The notes beneath the pieces are model-generated. The model saw nothing but the letters and a program-made list of their open reading frames with translations, had not been told where the DNA came from and did no database searches. DNA of 64,000 nucleotides from Xestospongia muta (taxonomy: Eukaryota; Porifera; Demospongiae; Haplosclerida; Petrosiidae): contig OY848917.1 of the NCBI GenBank assembly GCA_963693285.1, forward strand, positions 16,430,192-16,494,191, in the 5' to 3' direction. Below, piece after piece: positions 1 to 18,714 of the stretch. Made by a program: the position numbers and the translations under genes. Each line of letters begins with the position of its first letter. The stretch's first letter is position 1.

Positions 1-310
1 TTAACATAACTTGCAGATACTGGACACTCTAGTTCTAGTAACTTTGGTGGCTCTTCAACAAATGTGAGCTCATTTTTAAAATATCTGCTGTCTACTAAAT
101 GTCCCAATGATGATAGTAATTGAGAAAAAGAAAAAAACGGTAGCCATTATAATATTATATCACTTGCAACAAGTATACCTGCACAGCCCGTAGTCACAAG
201 TCACACCCTTGCGTAAACGCCTATGCTAAAACGAAATCTGATTGGTCAATGAAGAATTAACCTGTAGATACTGGACATTCAAGTTCAAGTGGTTCTTCAA
301 AAAATATAAG
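1..310 (-). pseudogene. TRAF-like RING start fragments (two relics)
   Basis: Two short minus-strand pieces (about 60-1 and 310-250) match the segment that leads into the RING finger of the better copy at 2520-2450: a run reading EEPPKLLELECPV, then a break. In both, the second cysteine of the first RING Cys pair is lost (CPVS instead of CPVC) and the frame runs into a stop or the window edge. They look like decayed copies of a locally amplified TRAF-like gene. The rest of this stretch is AT-rich with no gene seen. Confidence 0.5.
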
Positions 311-719
311 GTCATCATTGAAGTATCCAATATTTAGGCTTACAATGAACACAAGTACGAACTGTCTTTAACATATTTTTACATTCTATTGTAGGATTTA
401 TTAATTTATTAATTTTTTATGCAATTAATAATTTATAAACTTATGAGCACAACTAACAATAAAGCAAATTTAGGAATGAGTCTCTAAACAATGAACTTCA
501 AAGCACATATTATATATATATATTTTTTTTTTCCAATTGAAACAACACCAAAATATATTATGTCAACATAATCATAATTATGAAAACAAAATTGGAAAAA
601 TATATATCATCAGGGGCACAACTTACAGTTTTCTATTGATTTACTTCTGTACAAACACACACACACACACACGCACTAACTACATCATTACAAAATATCG
701 ATTCAGATTCACTCAAAAT

Positions 720-2520
720 AATAAAAGCTGAACTGACAAATAACTTTACATTTAAAAAAATTTTCATAATAATGTAGAAAATGATGGGTAGACAAAGATA
801 GAGTATAGTAATACATAGACAAGCAGCTATTAAACTATGCCCATAATCTTTACAAATTGAAGAACCTTTGTAATCAGAATATTTCATTTCTAATTCTTCT
901 TGAATAATCGTAATGTATGTCTTTATCTCAGCATTCTCTTTTTTCAAGAGTTGATTTTCTCTTTTCAATTCTTTACAAGCTTTTGCAACAAAAGACAAAT
1001 GTTTTTTGAAGATTTTCAAAGCAATGTCTTGGAATTTCATGTCTTCTCCTTTTTACTTTGCATCCAGCCCAACTAAATTCACACTCAACTAATTGGAATG
1101 GACAAAATGTATCAAGATGATCTTTTAGTTGATAACGGGGAATTTTCTCTTGTTTGCAATTATTAGGATAGGGGACTGGGTATTGATAACAACTTGAATG
1201 AAAGGCACTAAAGTGCCGAACCTCGCTGTAGTTTCTAAGTTATTTATAAATTCTATGCCAGCTTAGGCCCAGCTATGATGTTGTTATTGCAAGAAAATTT
1301 ATTAACATTCCAGAAGGTGTGGTTATAAAATGGTAATTTTTGTCATTCTGTATATGCTCATTAATTGTTGCTTGATTTCTAGCTTTGCCATGTTTGTGAA
1401 GCAGTAACTGAGTAAGCGATAGTATCATTCAATTGCCAAGCAAGATTAAGTGCTAATTTCGTGATGAAAACTTTCTCTGAGTCTTTACATGACCCTTTAA
1501 AATGTATCAATATTTCATATACAAAATTTATTGTAACTTGAAGATGAAACGTTCTTTGGAAACGTACCGTAGTACAAATATAAATCGATATATTATCTAT
1601 TAGTAGCAGTCTTTTCAGTGCTTGGAGACGTTTCCTGAATGCGTTACTTCGCTCCAAGTCTACAAAACATTTTTCAGAACTTTTCTAACGATTACTTCGA
1701 CCAACGGCCTTCTATCTTGCTGATCCGTATTCCTCTGAGATTGTTTACAACATACTAAAAAATCTCCACGTTAAGTTTTTTACTTTTCGAGAAACGGCAT
1801 CTGACCTCTGCAGCCTGAAAATTCTTTTGCGAGTTTTAAGCTTCTGTTTTCCTTGACGATGTTCTTGATACTACTGTTGTAAAGTCCACATGTTTTTCTA
1901 TTCGTTGCTAAACGTTGGTAGCTGCTAATGCTTCGGTTGCGAAGTTATAGCAGTTCAAAAAAACAACCCTGGTAACAGACAGACACACACACACACACAA
2001 ACAGACTACAGTACCCTCGCTATGCGCCCACGCACAGCGAGGTTAATAATGTATCTCAGTTATATAACCGAATGAATCTTTGTAACCACAATGTTCAAAA
2101 GTATATGGGCGATATGGACAATTCTTTTCTTTCATGTGTCTTGACTGTATATCATTGATCTACAAATGTATAATGTTGGTGTTTGCAATGAACTCTCACA
2201 TACTGACATTCTCCTTCTCTCTTTGCTTGTTGAAGATGAGATGACAAATCTTTAAGTTCTCTCTTCCACTTATATTCTTCTTTGTTATTGATACAGTAAA
2301 CATGTAAACCATTAATTTTACGTTGTATATTTTTATCAAACATTGCTTGATAACGGCGCCGTTTACATGTACAAAGTGGACATGATCGTTTTGCTTCATG
2401 TACTTCCTTAATACAAGGACCACAGAAATGATGACCACAACAAGGCACTGGATAAGGATCATTTAACGTAACCTGTAGACATACTGGACACTCTAGTTCT
2501 AGTAACTTTGGCGGTTCTTA
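720..2520 (-). pseudogene. TRAF-like RING / TRAF zinc-finger / coiled-coil / membrane protein, interrupted
   Basis: Reading the minus strand from 2520: a C3HC4 RING (CPVC, then CCGHHFCGPC, then CPLC), a basic linker, a TRAF-type zinc finger (CPYRPYTFEHCGYKDSFGY near 2110-2060), the finger continued near 1210-1050 (CFPQ-like CPFQLVECEFSWAGC), a coiled coil rich in K/E/L (1040-880) and a hydrophobic membrane segment (about 850-770). TRAF-like RING proteins are ubiquitin ligases or adaptors of receptor signalling; here a membrane segment takes the place of the usual C-terminal MATH domain. The finger is split by the element at 1219-2044. The reading frame also shifts between the finger and the coiled coil (near 1040), and the start of the RING segment is out of frame. 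I call it a pseudogene, although splicing over the element cannot be excluded. Confidence 0.6.
1219..2044. mobile_element. Inverted-ended element, copy 1 (full length, ~826 bp)
   Basis: The ends are perfect 11 bp inverted repeats: AACCTCGCTGT at 1219-1229 and ACAGCGAGGTT at 2034-2044. The right end also folds on itself as a hairpin (CCTCGCT ... AGCGAGG) with a GC-rich loop, preceded by a CA microsatellite (1981-1999). The right ~340 bp recur at about 38225-38565 and 39925-40270. No transposase was seen; the 92-codon open frame at 1379-1657 matches nothing I recognise. It lies inside TRAF zinc-finger coding sequence. A clear target-site duplication was not found (CATT or ATT at most). Probably a non-autonomous DNA element. 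Confidence 0.6.
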
Positions 2521-2689
2521 GCTTCAACAAATCTGAGTTCGTCTTTATAATATCCAATAACCATCCTATGCCGACTCTTTATACGTGTTCCTGCCATAAG
2601 ATTAATAATAATAATTGTTATTAAATTTACTCTCCACCCATAAGCTGTTTTTATTGTATAGAAGTTAGTAACAAATAACTGAACTTAAA

Positions 2690-3260
2690 TTCTTAACAAG
2701 TCTCTAAAAATATTTTAACAACAGCAGCAAAATTTAAAAAAAGATCATGATAAAATATAGCACAATGAAACATGGCTAGACCAAGATAAAGTGTAGTAAT
2801 ACACAGAAAAAAGGTATTTAATAAACTCATCCTCTTTAAAAAGACTCTTCATAATCAGAATATTTCATTTCTAATTCTTCTTTAATATTTCTTTATCCTA
2901 GCATTCTCTTTTTTCAAGAGTTGATTTTCTCTTTTCAATTCTTTACAAGCTTTTGCAACAAAAGACAAATGTTTTGAAAGATTTTCAGAGCAATGTATTG
3001 GAAGTTCTCACCCTCTTCTTTTTATTTTACATCCAGCCCAACTAAATTCACACTCAACCAATTGTAATAGACAAGATGTACTGAAATGATCATGATTTTC
3101 AAAAATGAGGTATTTTATCTTGTTTACAATTATATTAGGAGAGAAGACTAAGTATCTATGACACAAAGTAATGCTCTGTAACATAACCATATGTATCTTT
3201 ACAGCCACAGTATATACAAATATATGTTCAGTGGACACAGTCCTTGATTTCATGCTCACT
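2690..3260 (-). pseudogene. Second TRAF-like copy, C-terminal half (broken)
   Basis: Minus strand from 3260: a zinc-finger piece (CIYCGCKDTYGYVTEHY near 3220-3170) with stops around it, a second finger (QLVECEFSWAGCK near 3070-3020), the same coiled coil as the neighbouring copy (about 2990-2850) and a hydrophobic segment (about 2820-2700). The DNA from 2850-3080 is nearly identical to 870-1090, so this is a tandem duplicate. A TGA lies in frame between the finger and the coiled coil (near 3010), and no RING exon is seen upstream. Confidence 0.6.
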
Positions 3261-4020
3261 AACTAATGCTACATCTTTGATCTAAACTAAAGTTTGTAAT
3301 AGTTTATTGCACAATAACCTATTAGGAAAAATTACAGGAAAAATGTATTGAATACATTCATTGTTTTAATGATGTAAATGAAATGGTTCATATTATAATT
3401 ACAATAATAAATATTCCTCTCATTTTGTACCATGTATTTTATAGGTAATGTATATATGATGGATTTATTACAATTGTAGTGTTATGTGTTTTTTTAAATA
3501 AATTTATGATATAATTGTCATGTGTTTTTTTTGAATAAATAAAAGACTTATAAAAAACACGTGTTGCCCAAACAATTCCTTCTCACTCATCCACTGGGGC
3601 TTCCATAGGCTCCAGGAGTCCTTCCTATTGCTAGCTAGGACCGTCAACCGTGGCCTGGTAACACTCATCCGAAGACGAGGTAATCCTGGCTGGAGCATAC
3701 CATCAATGTAAATTATACATTGTTTTTCCTACAATTGTATCTGTGATGGTTACATACCCATCAAGCTATATATATATTGGATGCATTGTTTGATAATATT
3801 CATGATTTAAATTAACTTAAAGCATCCTTATTAGTGGATCAGGGTACATGTTGTATATATGTTATTCTAGTTTACCTTAGTTGGACTAGTTTTATTCTTG
3901 GCCCTTAAAAGTATAGCCTTAGTTTCAATTATTTTAACAGTCTTTTTAGTTCATCGATACGTGTAATTATATTCATAGTTACCGTTAATGAGATTCATAG
4001 TGCTTCACTGCCGCGCCCCG
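3261..4020. other. Non-coding stretch
   Basis: AT-rich sequence with no supported gene. A 64-codon minus-strand frame at 3504-3698 has no recognisable domain. The short string CCGTGGCCTGGTA occurs near 3650 and again near 4087, which suggests a small dispersed repeat. Confidence 0.4.
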
Positions 4021-4039
4021 CAAGAGCATGAAGACATAC

Positions 4040-4265
4040 ACACACATATATATATATCTATATAATTATATAGCTAGATCGTCACCGTGGCCTGGTATAT
4101 ATATGTGTGTGTGTTGTTTTATTGTTGTTGTTGTTGTTGTTGTTTTGTTGTTGTTGTTCTTGTTGTTTTGTTGTTGTTGTTCTTGTTGTTGCTGTTGGTT
4201 TGTTTGTTATTGTTGTTGATGTTGTTGTTTTGTTGTTGTTGTTGATGTTGTTGATATATATATAT

Positions 4266-4296
<31 letters not shown>

Positions 4297-4353
4297 TATA
4301 TATAATATATATATATATATAATATATATATTATATATATATATAATTATATT
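4040..4353. repeat. GTT-rich and TA simple repeats next to gap
   Basis: A (GTT)n/(TGTTTT)n tract (about 4112-4250) is followed by a long (TA)n tract (about 4253-4353) that runs into the run of N. The open frame across the GTT tract (poly-Val/Leu/Cys) is a translation of simple repeat, not a gene. Confidence 0.9.
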
Positions 4354-4553
4354 NNNNNNNNNNNNNNNNNNNNNNNNNNNNNNNNNNNNNNNNNNNNNNN
4401 NNNNNNNNNNNNNNNNNNNNNNNNNNNNNNNNNNNNNNNNNNNNNNNNNNNNNNNNNNNNNNNNNNNNNNNNNNNNNNNNNNNNNNNNNNNNNNNNNNNN
4501 NNNNNNNNNNNNNNNNNNNNNNNNNNNNNNNNNNNNNNNNNNNNNNNNNNNNN
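4354..4553. other. Assembly gap (200 N)
   Basis: Exactly 200 N. The last exons of the WRN-type helicase gene run into it, so the C-terminus of that protein may be hidden here. The round size suggests a placeholder, not a measured length. Confidence 0.95.
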
Positions 4554-11108
<6,555 letters not shown>

Positions 11109-11499
11109 ATCTATTAAACTAAAGTGTAGTACTACCAGGTTCGAATCGATTTAGTACGCACGTATAGCTAAACTGGGAGGTGTGGCAAATCCAAATATGA
11201 CTGCCGAAAAAACAAGCTCACTTAATTTCGCAATGGGTGTAGTCTTCCATTAATTATTATAATTATAACGTTTTTAGGAATAATAAACAGTAATAATTTC
11301 CTTCCAAAAAGTGAAGTGTTTATTCCCAATTTTTTACGTTTTTTCAAACCTACCTGATAATTTTAATTAATGACCATTGTTTGAATTATCTTTTATATCT
11401 TTATAGAGTTACTTCATTTACAATGTTTCTTTCTGTTAGAAATAAATTTTATTTTTTAATGACATAAGTGTTTGCAAATAATTTCTCTCAATATCATGA
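11109..11499. promoter_or_regulatory. Upstream region of the WRN-type gene
   Basis: Sequence 5' of the inferred ATG at 11108. No TATA box or other element can be asserted. It is the obvious place for the promoter of the helicase gene but is otherwise featureless AT-rich DNA. Confidence 0.3.
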
Positions 11500-11805
11500 T
11501 AACAGAAATTAGAGTACAATAAATAAATTCTGTGATAATAAATTCTGTGATAACAGAAATTGGAGTACAATAAATAAATTCTGTAATAACAGAAATTGGA
11601 GTACAATAAATAAATTCTGTGATAACAAAAATTAGAGTACAATAAATAAATTCTGTGATAACAGAAATTAGAGTACAATAAATAAATTCTGTGATGACAG
11701 AAATTGGAGTACAATAAATAAATTCTGTAATAACAGAAATTAGAGTACAATAAATAAATTCTGTGATAACAGAAATTGGAGTACAATAAATAAATTCTGT
11801 AAGTT
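11500..11805. repeat. 36 bp minisatellite, about 8 copies
   Basis: Tandem unit GTGATAACAGAAATTAGAGT followed by ACAATAAATAAATTCT, 36 bp, with a few substitutions between copies. The length is a multiple of three, so it gives an artificial repeated minus-strand peptide frame (YSNFCYHRIYLL); I do not regard that as a gene. Confidence 0.9.
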
Positions 11806-11828
11806 ATACTTGAATTTTGAATAGTCAG

Positions 11829-14370
11829 CTACAAAGTTGAGATTTTTTTTGATTTTCCTTTGCTAGATGGCTTAATGTTCCTCAAAGATGAAGAAGAGAC
11901 CGCTTTGTCCCTCTTTGTATTTGTGATGCAGCAGTCTAAAATATATAATTTATATAAACATTGTATGTAAAGGCACAATCAGAAAGAATAAACACAACCT
12001 TAAAACTACTACCATGTTTTAAAGTGGCTCACCCATTATAGAGGAGACCTGGGTTACTTTTTAATAACTTCTATACCATTATAACAAAAATAGCTATTTA
12101 TATTTAAACTGCAAGTACAAGAGTTGAGGATATTAAAAACCAAGCTATACCCTCAGTCAACCTCAGCTCTTTTATGCCTTTATTTACAACTAAACAAGTG
12201 AGTGCCCTTAAAGAATGTCCCTTTTACAAAGGGTACATAATTAGGATATATTAACAAATAGCATTAATGATGTAATGTCAGTATGACAGACAGCCTTCAT
12301 TAGGATTTAAAATGCTTTACCTGTGATGAAAATGAGGATGAGGAAGATGGAAGGGAAGGTAAAGACAATTGAGTTGAGAGTTTTTTCCGGGTCGGACAAA
12401 GCCAGTAGTTATCATAATAATTGCTATTGTCATTTTGATTTGCCAGTACTCAATATTCTCTGGTAATAGATCTTTAATACAACGCAAACTACTAACATCT
12501 AGTAATTGTAGAAAAGAAATACAAAAGAAAAAACTGCTGAATTAAGACACAAGCAGTCGACAAATGACTACCTGAACATATTGGTGGTTGTCTAATTAGT
12601 AATATTATAAGATCTTCAATTTCCATTGTTAAAAAAAAGGTACTGTTTAGCATTACTATTGTGCGTGTACATGTACTTGTTGCCATAACAACAGGTGCAT
12701 ATAAATTATCATATTGTTTTACATTACCAATATACATATATCTGTTTCCATGACAACAGTTACATGTAAATGGTGATGCTGTAGGTGAAATTGACGGTAA
12801 TGTTTTACATTACTATATGTACCTGTTGCCATGACAGCACAGTTATCCTGTTTCTTGTAGAGTATTGAATGAATAATCCACCATTGCTCACTAATAAAAA
12901 TAAAAAAGAGCCACCAAACATTATCTACTTTAGAACATCCAGGTATTTTGAGTGTTAAGCTTCTATATATGCAAGTACCTGTTACCATGACAACAGTTAT
13001 ATGTCATAAGTTATGTTATAGTTAAAATAATGGTACTGTTTTGCATTACCATTGTGCATGTACATGTACCAGTTGCCATGACAATAGGTATATATAAATT
13101 GTCATGTTGTAGGTAAAGGATGGTTGGTACTGTTTTACATTACCAAAATACATGACATGTAAAGGTGATGCTATAGGTGAAAGTGATAGTATTGTTTTAC
13201 ATTACTATTGTACATGTACTTGTTGCCATGACAGCACAGTTATCCTGTTTCTTGTACAGTGTTGAATGAATAACTCTCCATTGCTCACTAATAAAAATAA
13301 ATATAAATAAATACAATTAAAACAATTCTTTATTAATTACATGTGTTATTTATTTCTTAAACTTGCAGTTTGAAAATGGAATGACCAAATGACTGCTTGA
13401 GTTTATCAATCTGCTCTGGAGTTGGTGGAGGACACCCTAATATTAAAGAAGATGAGTTGATAAACAAATGAAAGAAATACGATAGAAGGATGAATGAATA
13501 AATAGATGAATAGAAGGAAAGATGAATAAATAAATGGTTGGATAGAAAGAAGGATGGATGGATGGATAAAGGAGAGAGATGGATAAATGAGGGAATAAAT
13601 AGAGAAATGAATAAAAAAACAAAGAAATGACAATGGATCAATATTTTACCTAAAATAGCTGGATCATAAACATCCTTCAGCGATATCATGTAAGGTCTTT
13701 TCAGCGATGTCCTCCTTTCTTCCTCTAATTCTTTGTCATCATATGTAACCAAAGCCTCTTCTTCATCTAACACTATCACATTCTTGGTTATGTCTACCTC
13801 CTCTTCTCTTAACTCATATGGCTCCTGACAAATTATCAACATCCATGAGTGTATCTTCATCTTTAACACAATCAAGTTCATCCCATTCTGGTTTCATTAC
13901 AGAGTTTTGATATATTTATAGGTGTACTAATGAGGACATGATTACTAGGAGGAATATGTCGAGTGTAACCCTCATTATATTGAATAATTGGTTGATTAGG
14001 ACTGTCTCTAAGTAGACTATCTCCTGGTAAAATATTAATATATTAAGTACAGGTATTATTAATTCATTATATAGGTTTGCATAGATTAAATCAGTTGATG
14101 ATCATAGAAACACCTTTGATCCAACATTCTTATAAGTAAGCTAATGAAGTTTACTCTATTAAATAACTATAACTGTTGTTAATAACATATATGTATCTCT
14201 CACTTGTTTTGGTGGTAAAGTCTGGCTGGGTGCTGTTATCTGTTTTACACACTCAATAAATTAGCACACAATAAATTCAATGATAAAACTGTCCAGTCAG
14301 ATTGTACATATTGTACGTGTTGTACTAATTCCTCTTCAATCTTCCCTTTATTCATAACTCTGTGTAATAT
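11829..14370 (-). pseudogene. Second WRN-like copy, internally deleted
   Basis: Minus-strand order: a degraded exon 1 (about 14360-14215), an exon-2 acidic piece (about 13880-13670, ELREEEVDITKNV), exon 3 (13440-13370, CPPPTPEQIDKLKQSF), the motif-I exon twice (about 13290-13215 and 12895-12825, QWW/RVIHSILYKKQDNCAVMATG), then the C-terminal helix-turn-helix exon (about 12635-12570, LTMEIEDLIILLIRQPPICS) and the following exon (IKDLLPENIEYW near 12480-12430). The final exons may extend to 11829. The core helicase, RQC and HRDC exons are missing. It preserves the C-terminal exons that the main gene loses in the gap. Exon 1 has stops and frames do not join, so I call it a pseudogene. Confidence 0.65.
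12655..13225. repeat. Repeated copies of the motif-I exon 3' edge
   Basis: The string around the exon-4 donor (plus strand GTACxTGTTGCCATGACA) recurs near 12668, 12745, 12818, 12975, 13063 and 13210, each followed by related intron sequence. Only the copies near 12825 and 13215 continue into the rest of the exon. This is a local amplification of an exon/intron boundary at uneven 60-160 bp spacing. Confidence 0.6.
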
Positions 14371-14399
14371 AGACTTTTTTAATATGAAGGAATTCCACT

Positions 14400-14870
14400 A
14401 ACTAAACTGGGAAGTGTGGCAAATACAAATATAAAGTGAACCAAACACTAGTGGTAAGAGCATACAGAATCTATGCTTATAATAGTAATGTTCAGTGACT
14501 GAGTTCATGTGGCAATAAAATGATGATATATATCTCAATCCTATATAGATAGATAATCATGATGTAGACTAGTTCATCTCCACAAGATATGTGTACCATC
14601 TAGTGTTCACACTTACCTGTGTCTATGATGTCAATAGTAGAGATGGAAGTAGCCCATTCAATATCACTAATCACCAGTCTCATATAGTAGTCAATGGAGC
14701 AGGATCTGTTACACAGATGACAGTAACAGTGAGTATGAGAGAGACTGGTACTTCATTATCAATGTACTGTCTCCAATGCCAGAGTAGTTAATGGTACTAT
14801 TGATAGTGTCACTGCTACAAATAGTAGTAGTATATCACAGCCTATAACAGATAGTCACTGAGTAGAATGG
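14400..14870. repeat. Duplicated segment with an extracellular-domain exon relic (copy 1)
   Basis: This segment is similar to 19640-19985. It contains a plus-strand 66-codon frame (14591-14791) with a Ser/Thr/Val-rich composition (VNGAGSVTQMTVTVSM) that could be a relic of a beta-sandwich (for example fibronectin III-like) exon. The equivalent in the second copy is frame-broken. No functional gene is claimed. Confidence 0.4.
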
Positions 14871-15175
14871 TATATATATTCTTTCTCTGTTACATTTTTG
14901 TTATAAGAAACCCTACAAATACATCAAATAACACAATAACAGCTCTAGCTGGTCTAGCATATTATGTCTCTAAGAATACACAAATCCAACATAATTCACG
15001 TACTTGAATAACAGTAGGATGGTTATATATTCTCTCTCTGTTACATTTTTGTTATAAGAAACCCTACAAATACATCAAATAACACAATAACAGCCCTAGC
15101 TGGTCTAGCATATTATGTGTCTAAGAATACACAAATCCAACATAATTGCGTGTACTTGAATAACAGTCAGTTCTA
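14868..15175. repeat. ~150 bp tandem duplication
   Basis: Two near-identical units, about 14868-15013 and 15018-15172, each containing TCTCTGTTACATTTTTGTTA and ending in TACTTGAATAACAGT. Pieces of the same unit recur several times in 20000-20350. Confidence 0.8.
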
Positions 15176-16540
15176 GAATCAAAACAGTACAATGTTTATT
15201 TTTTTATTCTGCTACAATCATGTTTAATTTTCCCTTCTGCTACAATCAATCAAGATTGGCTAAAATTTATTCAGTTATTTTACAATGATATAAAGAGTTT
15301 ATCAATATTCAAACCCAATCAGATCACTTACTAGACAGATTCAGAAGAGCTGTGGCTATTGTCTGTAGTGGGTACATGCATCCTAGCCAGTTGACAGCTC
15401 ATATGACCAAATGTACTTCATAATACTATACAAACATTTACAAGGTCTTGCACTTACCTGGTACATATCTATGTGGATATGAAGTATCAAATGAACTGAG
15501 TGGATCACCATTCTGTAGGAATTTTATAGAAAATATTAAATGATTGATGGAGCTTACTTTAATAATATACATTTCTCTGCTAGACACTTTATTCAAACTA
15601 TTTACAATTATATTTGTCTATTAAATAACCTGTTCTACTAATTCAGAGATATTTAAACATATACAATGAGAATGTAATTAACAATGACATCATTACAATC
15701 TCTTCTATAACTACATTTTATTAGCACTAGTTTTATATTATAATTTTAGTTTATCATTGACATCATTAGTGTTTACATAATACATAGTAATAATGAAAAT
15801 GATATATATATATATATATCTTTTAGAAATTCCCTCATTGGTAGGTATGAATAGTATAATACATACAGACCACTGAACCATGATGTATAACACAAAATAA
15901 CGTTTAGTGTTCATGTACATAGTGTGTGTGGTTCTCCTAAGATTGGTTTAGACTATATGTCCTTTGATCATTGAAATATGTGATCCTTCAATCATTAAAA
16001 GATTATAACTATGATTATTATTACATATATACAAACAATACTAATGATTTCTATAAAGTAAGTTACTATATTGAGAGTTTATCACACCAAAAAACTTCTT
16101 ATTTTAACATCACAATTTGAAAGAGAAATGATATTGTTGAAATAATAATTGGTATGTAGATTTATTTATAGTAAAATATATGGTACAACAAGACAATAAG
16201 ACAACAACTGTCTAGTTAACAATACTGTAATAAGTTGCTGTGTATTGCTAGTAAAGTCTCTAGCCCACTCAAGACCATCTTCTACTTTTTCTAGATTACA
16301 AGGTATTCATGCGCATTCATGTACATTCACTAACTGCATAAAAGTTACAAAACAAAAAAATCGTTATATTTTCCTATTTTGAGCATTCTTAAACTATTGA
16401 GACGATAAACATTTAAGTCCTTAACGTTGTGGACTATGAAGGAACACTTTCCACAATGTTTGGATGGAAACATTCCCATAACTATTCCAAACTTATTAAA
16501 CATTGCCAACTCTTTCTAATATTTATTTAATGATCATTGT
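15176..16540. other. Non-coding stretch
   Basis: AT-rich with no supported gene. About 15530-15610 is similar to 20410-20490. A short (TA)n tract lies near 15803-15820. The 60-codon minus frame at 15738-15920 is low-complexity Tyr/Ile/Asn and is not supported. Confidence 0.4.
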
Positions 16541-16544
16541 TTAA

Positions 16545-16815
16545 TTTCTGTGTATCATAAATATGAATTTCCAAAATCCAGGAACTATGACATCCATACA
16601 AATAACCAACAGAAAATAAAAATACAAAGAAAAAAGTTTTAGTTTCTGTGTGTGTTTAACAAATCCAGGAACTATGAAGTCCATACAAATAACCAACAGA
16701 TATTATAAAATAAAAATATAAATAAAAAAGTTTAGTTTCTGTGTATTATAAATATGGGTTTCCCAAATCCAGGAACTACGAAGTCCATACAAATAACCAA
16801 CATATGTATAAATAA
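16545..16815. repeat. ~100 bp tandem repeat, three copies
   Basis: Three units sharing TTTCTGTGT, then AATCCAGGAACTATGA, then AGTCCATACAAATAACCAAC, separated by A-rich runs. Imperfect and non-coding. Confidence 0.75.
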
Positions 16816-16914
16816 AAAATAACAGGAATGAAGATGGGAAGAAATTTAAAGACAGGATTCCAATGAGCAGGAGAGTGACTCATCTTTTGATCAATAAGCA
16901 ATTCCATATAAGAG

Positions 16915-17300
16915 ATACTAGGAGATGTGAAATCTCATGACAGTACAAAACCAAGTCCTCATACAAAGAAGTCTAAACCAAAATTAAATGATTAATTTAT
17001 TCTTTTAGCATTTTTACTTACTTCAAGGTCTTCAGTTTCTTTACTTTTAGGAGTTTTAGTAGGTTGTAATAATGATGTGATTGCAATGATGATGGACAAG
17101 GTATGTCAACCATTATGGTTTTAATGCTGTGGGATCCTCATATGTTGTTGGGAGAATTAATGATGTACGAGAGTCAAGTTGAGTGCTTTGAGATCTTAGA
17201 TAAGACAGATTCCTGCAGAGTTTTAAATGAAATGAATTTTGTTTCTTAAACAATAGAATTACCAAATTAAATGAGCTGGTGGCGATAGAATTAGGATTTG
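16915..17300 (-). pseudogene. WRN linker/HRDC exon fragments, minus orientation
   Basis: 16925-16975 matches the start of the HRDC exon; about 17030-17215 matches the Ser/Pro linker exon (5402-5575); about 17255-17300 matches the small preceding exon (SNPNS). They keep the same relative order as the main gene but carry frame breaks and insertions. First block of a rearranged WRN fragment field. Confidence 0.6.
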
Positions 17301-17329
17301 AACTTGAACTTGATTGTGTGCTAATTTTA

Positions 17330-18065
17330 CTGACCTTGTAAAACATAGCAGCCAGCCAGACTTTACCACCAAAATAAGTGAGAGATCCATATATGTTATA
17401 AACAACTTCATTAGCTTACTTATAAGAATGTTGGATCAGAGGTGTTTCTATGAACATCAACTGATTAAATCTATGCAAACCTATATAATGAATTAATAAT
17501 ACCTAATATATTAATATTTTGTCAGGATATAACTATTTAAGTACCAGACTCGACATTTGAGGCAGCTGAGGAGCTTGCACCTACACCATCCATTAACAAT
17601 ATTTCTCACAATATTGTCCAGCAAGCCATCACATTGGATGAAGAAACTCAATGTCTGGAAATGTAATGAAACTCGAAGCACCAGACTCTACATTCGAACC
17701 AGCTGAGGCTATCGTGGATGAAGTTCCTGGAGCATATTTGAGACAAAGTCCTAATCAACCAAATATTCATGCAGGGTTCCAAATATTCATGCAGGGTTCC
17801 ACTCAACATATTACTCCTAGTAGCCATGTTAAAGATGAAGATCCACTCATGCATGTTGATTATTTATGCCAGGAGACATGTGAGTTAAGAGAAAAGGAGG
17901 TAGACATAACCAAGAATGTGATGGTGTTAGATGATTATTAGGCTTTGGTTACATGTGAAGACAGAGTTAGAGGAAGAAGAGGAGGACATAGGTGAAAAGA
18001 CCTTATATGACATAGCAGAAGAAGAGGAGAAGGATGTTTATGATCCAGCTGTCTTAGGTAAAATG
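17330..18065 (+). pseudogene. WRN exon 1-2 fragments, inverted
   Basis: On the plus strand, opposite to the main gene: the end of exon 1 (about 17330-17385) with its donor GTGAGAG-like context, intron 1 (to ~17525), then exon 2 material (17530-18060; APDSTFEPAEAIVDEVPG, CELREKEVDITKNV, DVYDPAVLG) ending in a donor. The exon-2 part is longer than in the main gene and has its own stops (after QCLEM and after MVLDDY). Part of the exon-2 extension is also present, minus strand, near 13900-14030. Confidence 0.6.
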
Positions 18066-18099
18066 TTGATCCATTGTCATTTCTTTGTGCAAATTGTTT

Positions 18100-18485
<386 letters not shown>

Positions 18486-18714
18486 TTAATAAATAATAGA
18501 AAGTGATTATTCTAAAGTAGGGCCACTATCATAATGTTTGTCAAACCAATTGAAGTACTACATCTTTCATAGCAGTTGTAATGATTAAGATATTCCTACA
18601 AATATAGATTTAGTATTGGTGACGAACATCCCGAAATAAAAATGTAACAGTAAATTTGGAAATATTTTGAACATAGTTATCTCAGAGGCTCAGTAAGTGC
18701 TGCATAATAACACT

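Noticed and set aside
1219..2044. Helitron identity for the inverted-ended element
   Set aside because: The 3' hairpin is suggestive, but Helitrons lack terminal inverted repeats and no CTRR end or 5' TC was found; the 11 bp inverted ends fit a DNA element better.
3504..3698. 64-codon minus-strand frame
   Set aside because: No recognisable domain, no splice or gene context, no duplicate.
4028..4219. Val/Leu/Cys-rich open frame
   Set aside because: Translation of GTT and GT simple repeats.
11436..11786. 116-codon repetitive minus-strand open frame
   Set aside because: It is a translation of a 36 bp minisatellite whose length is divisible by three; no domain and no gene context.
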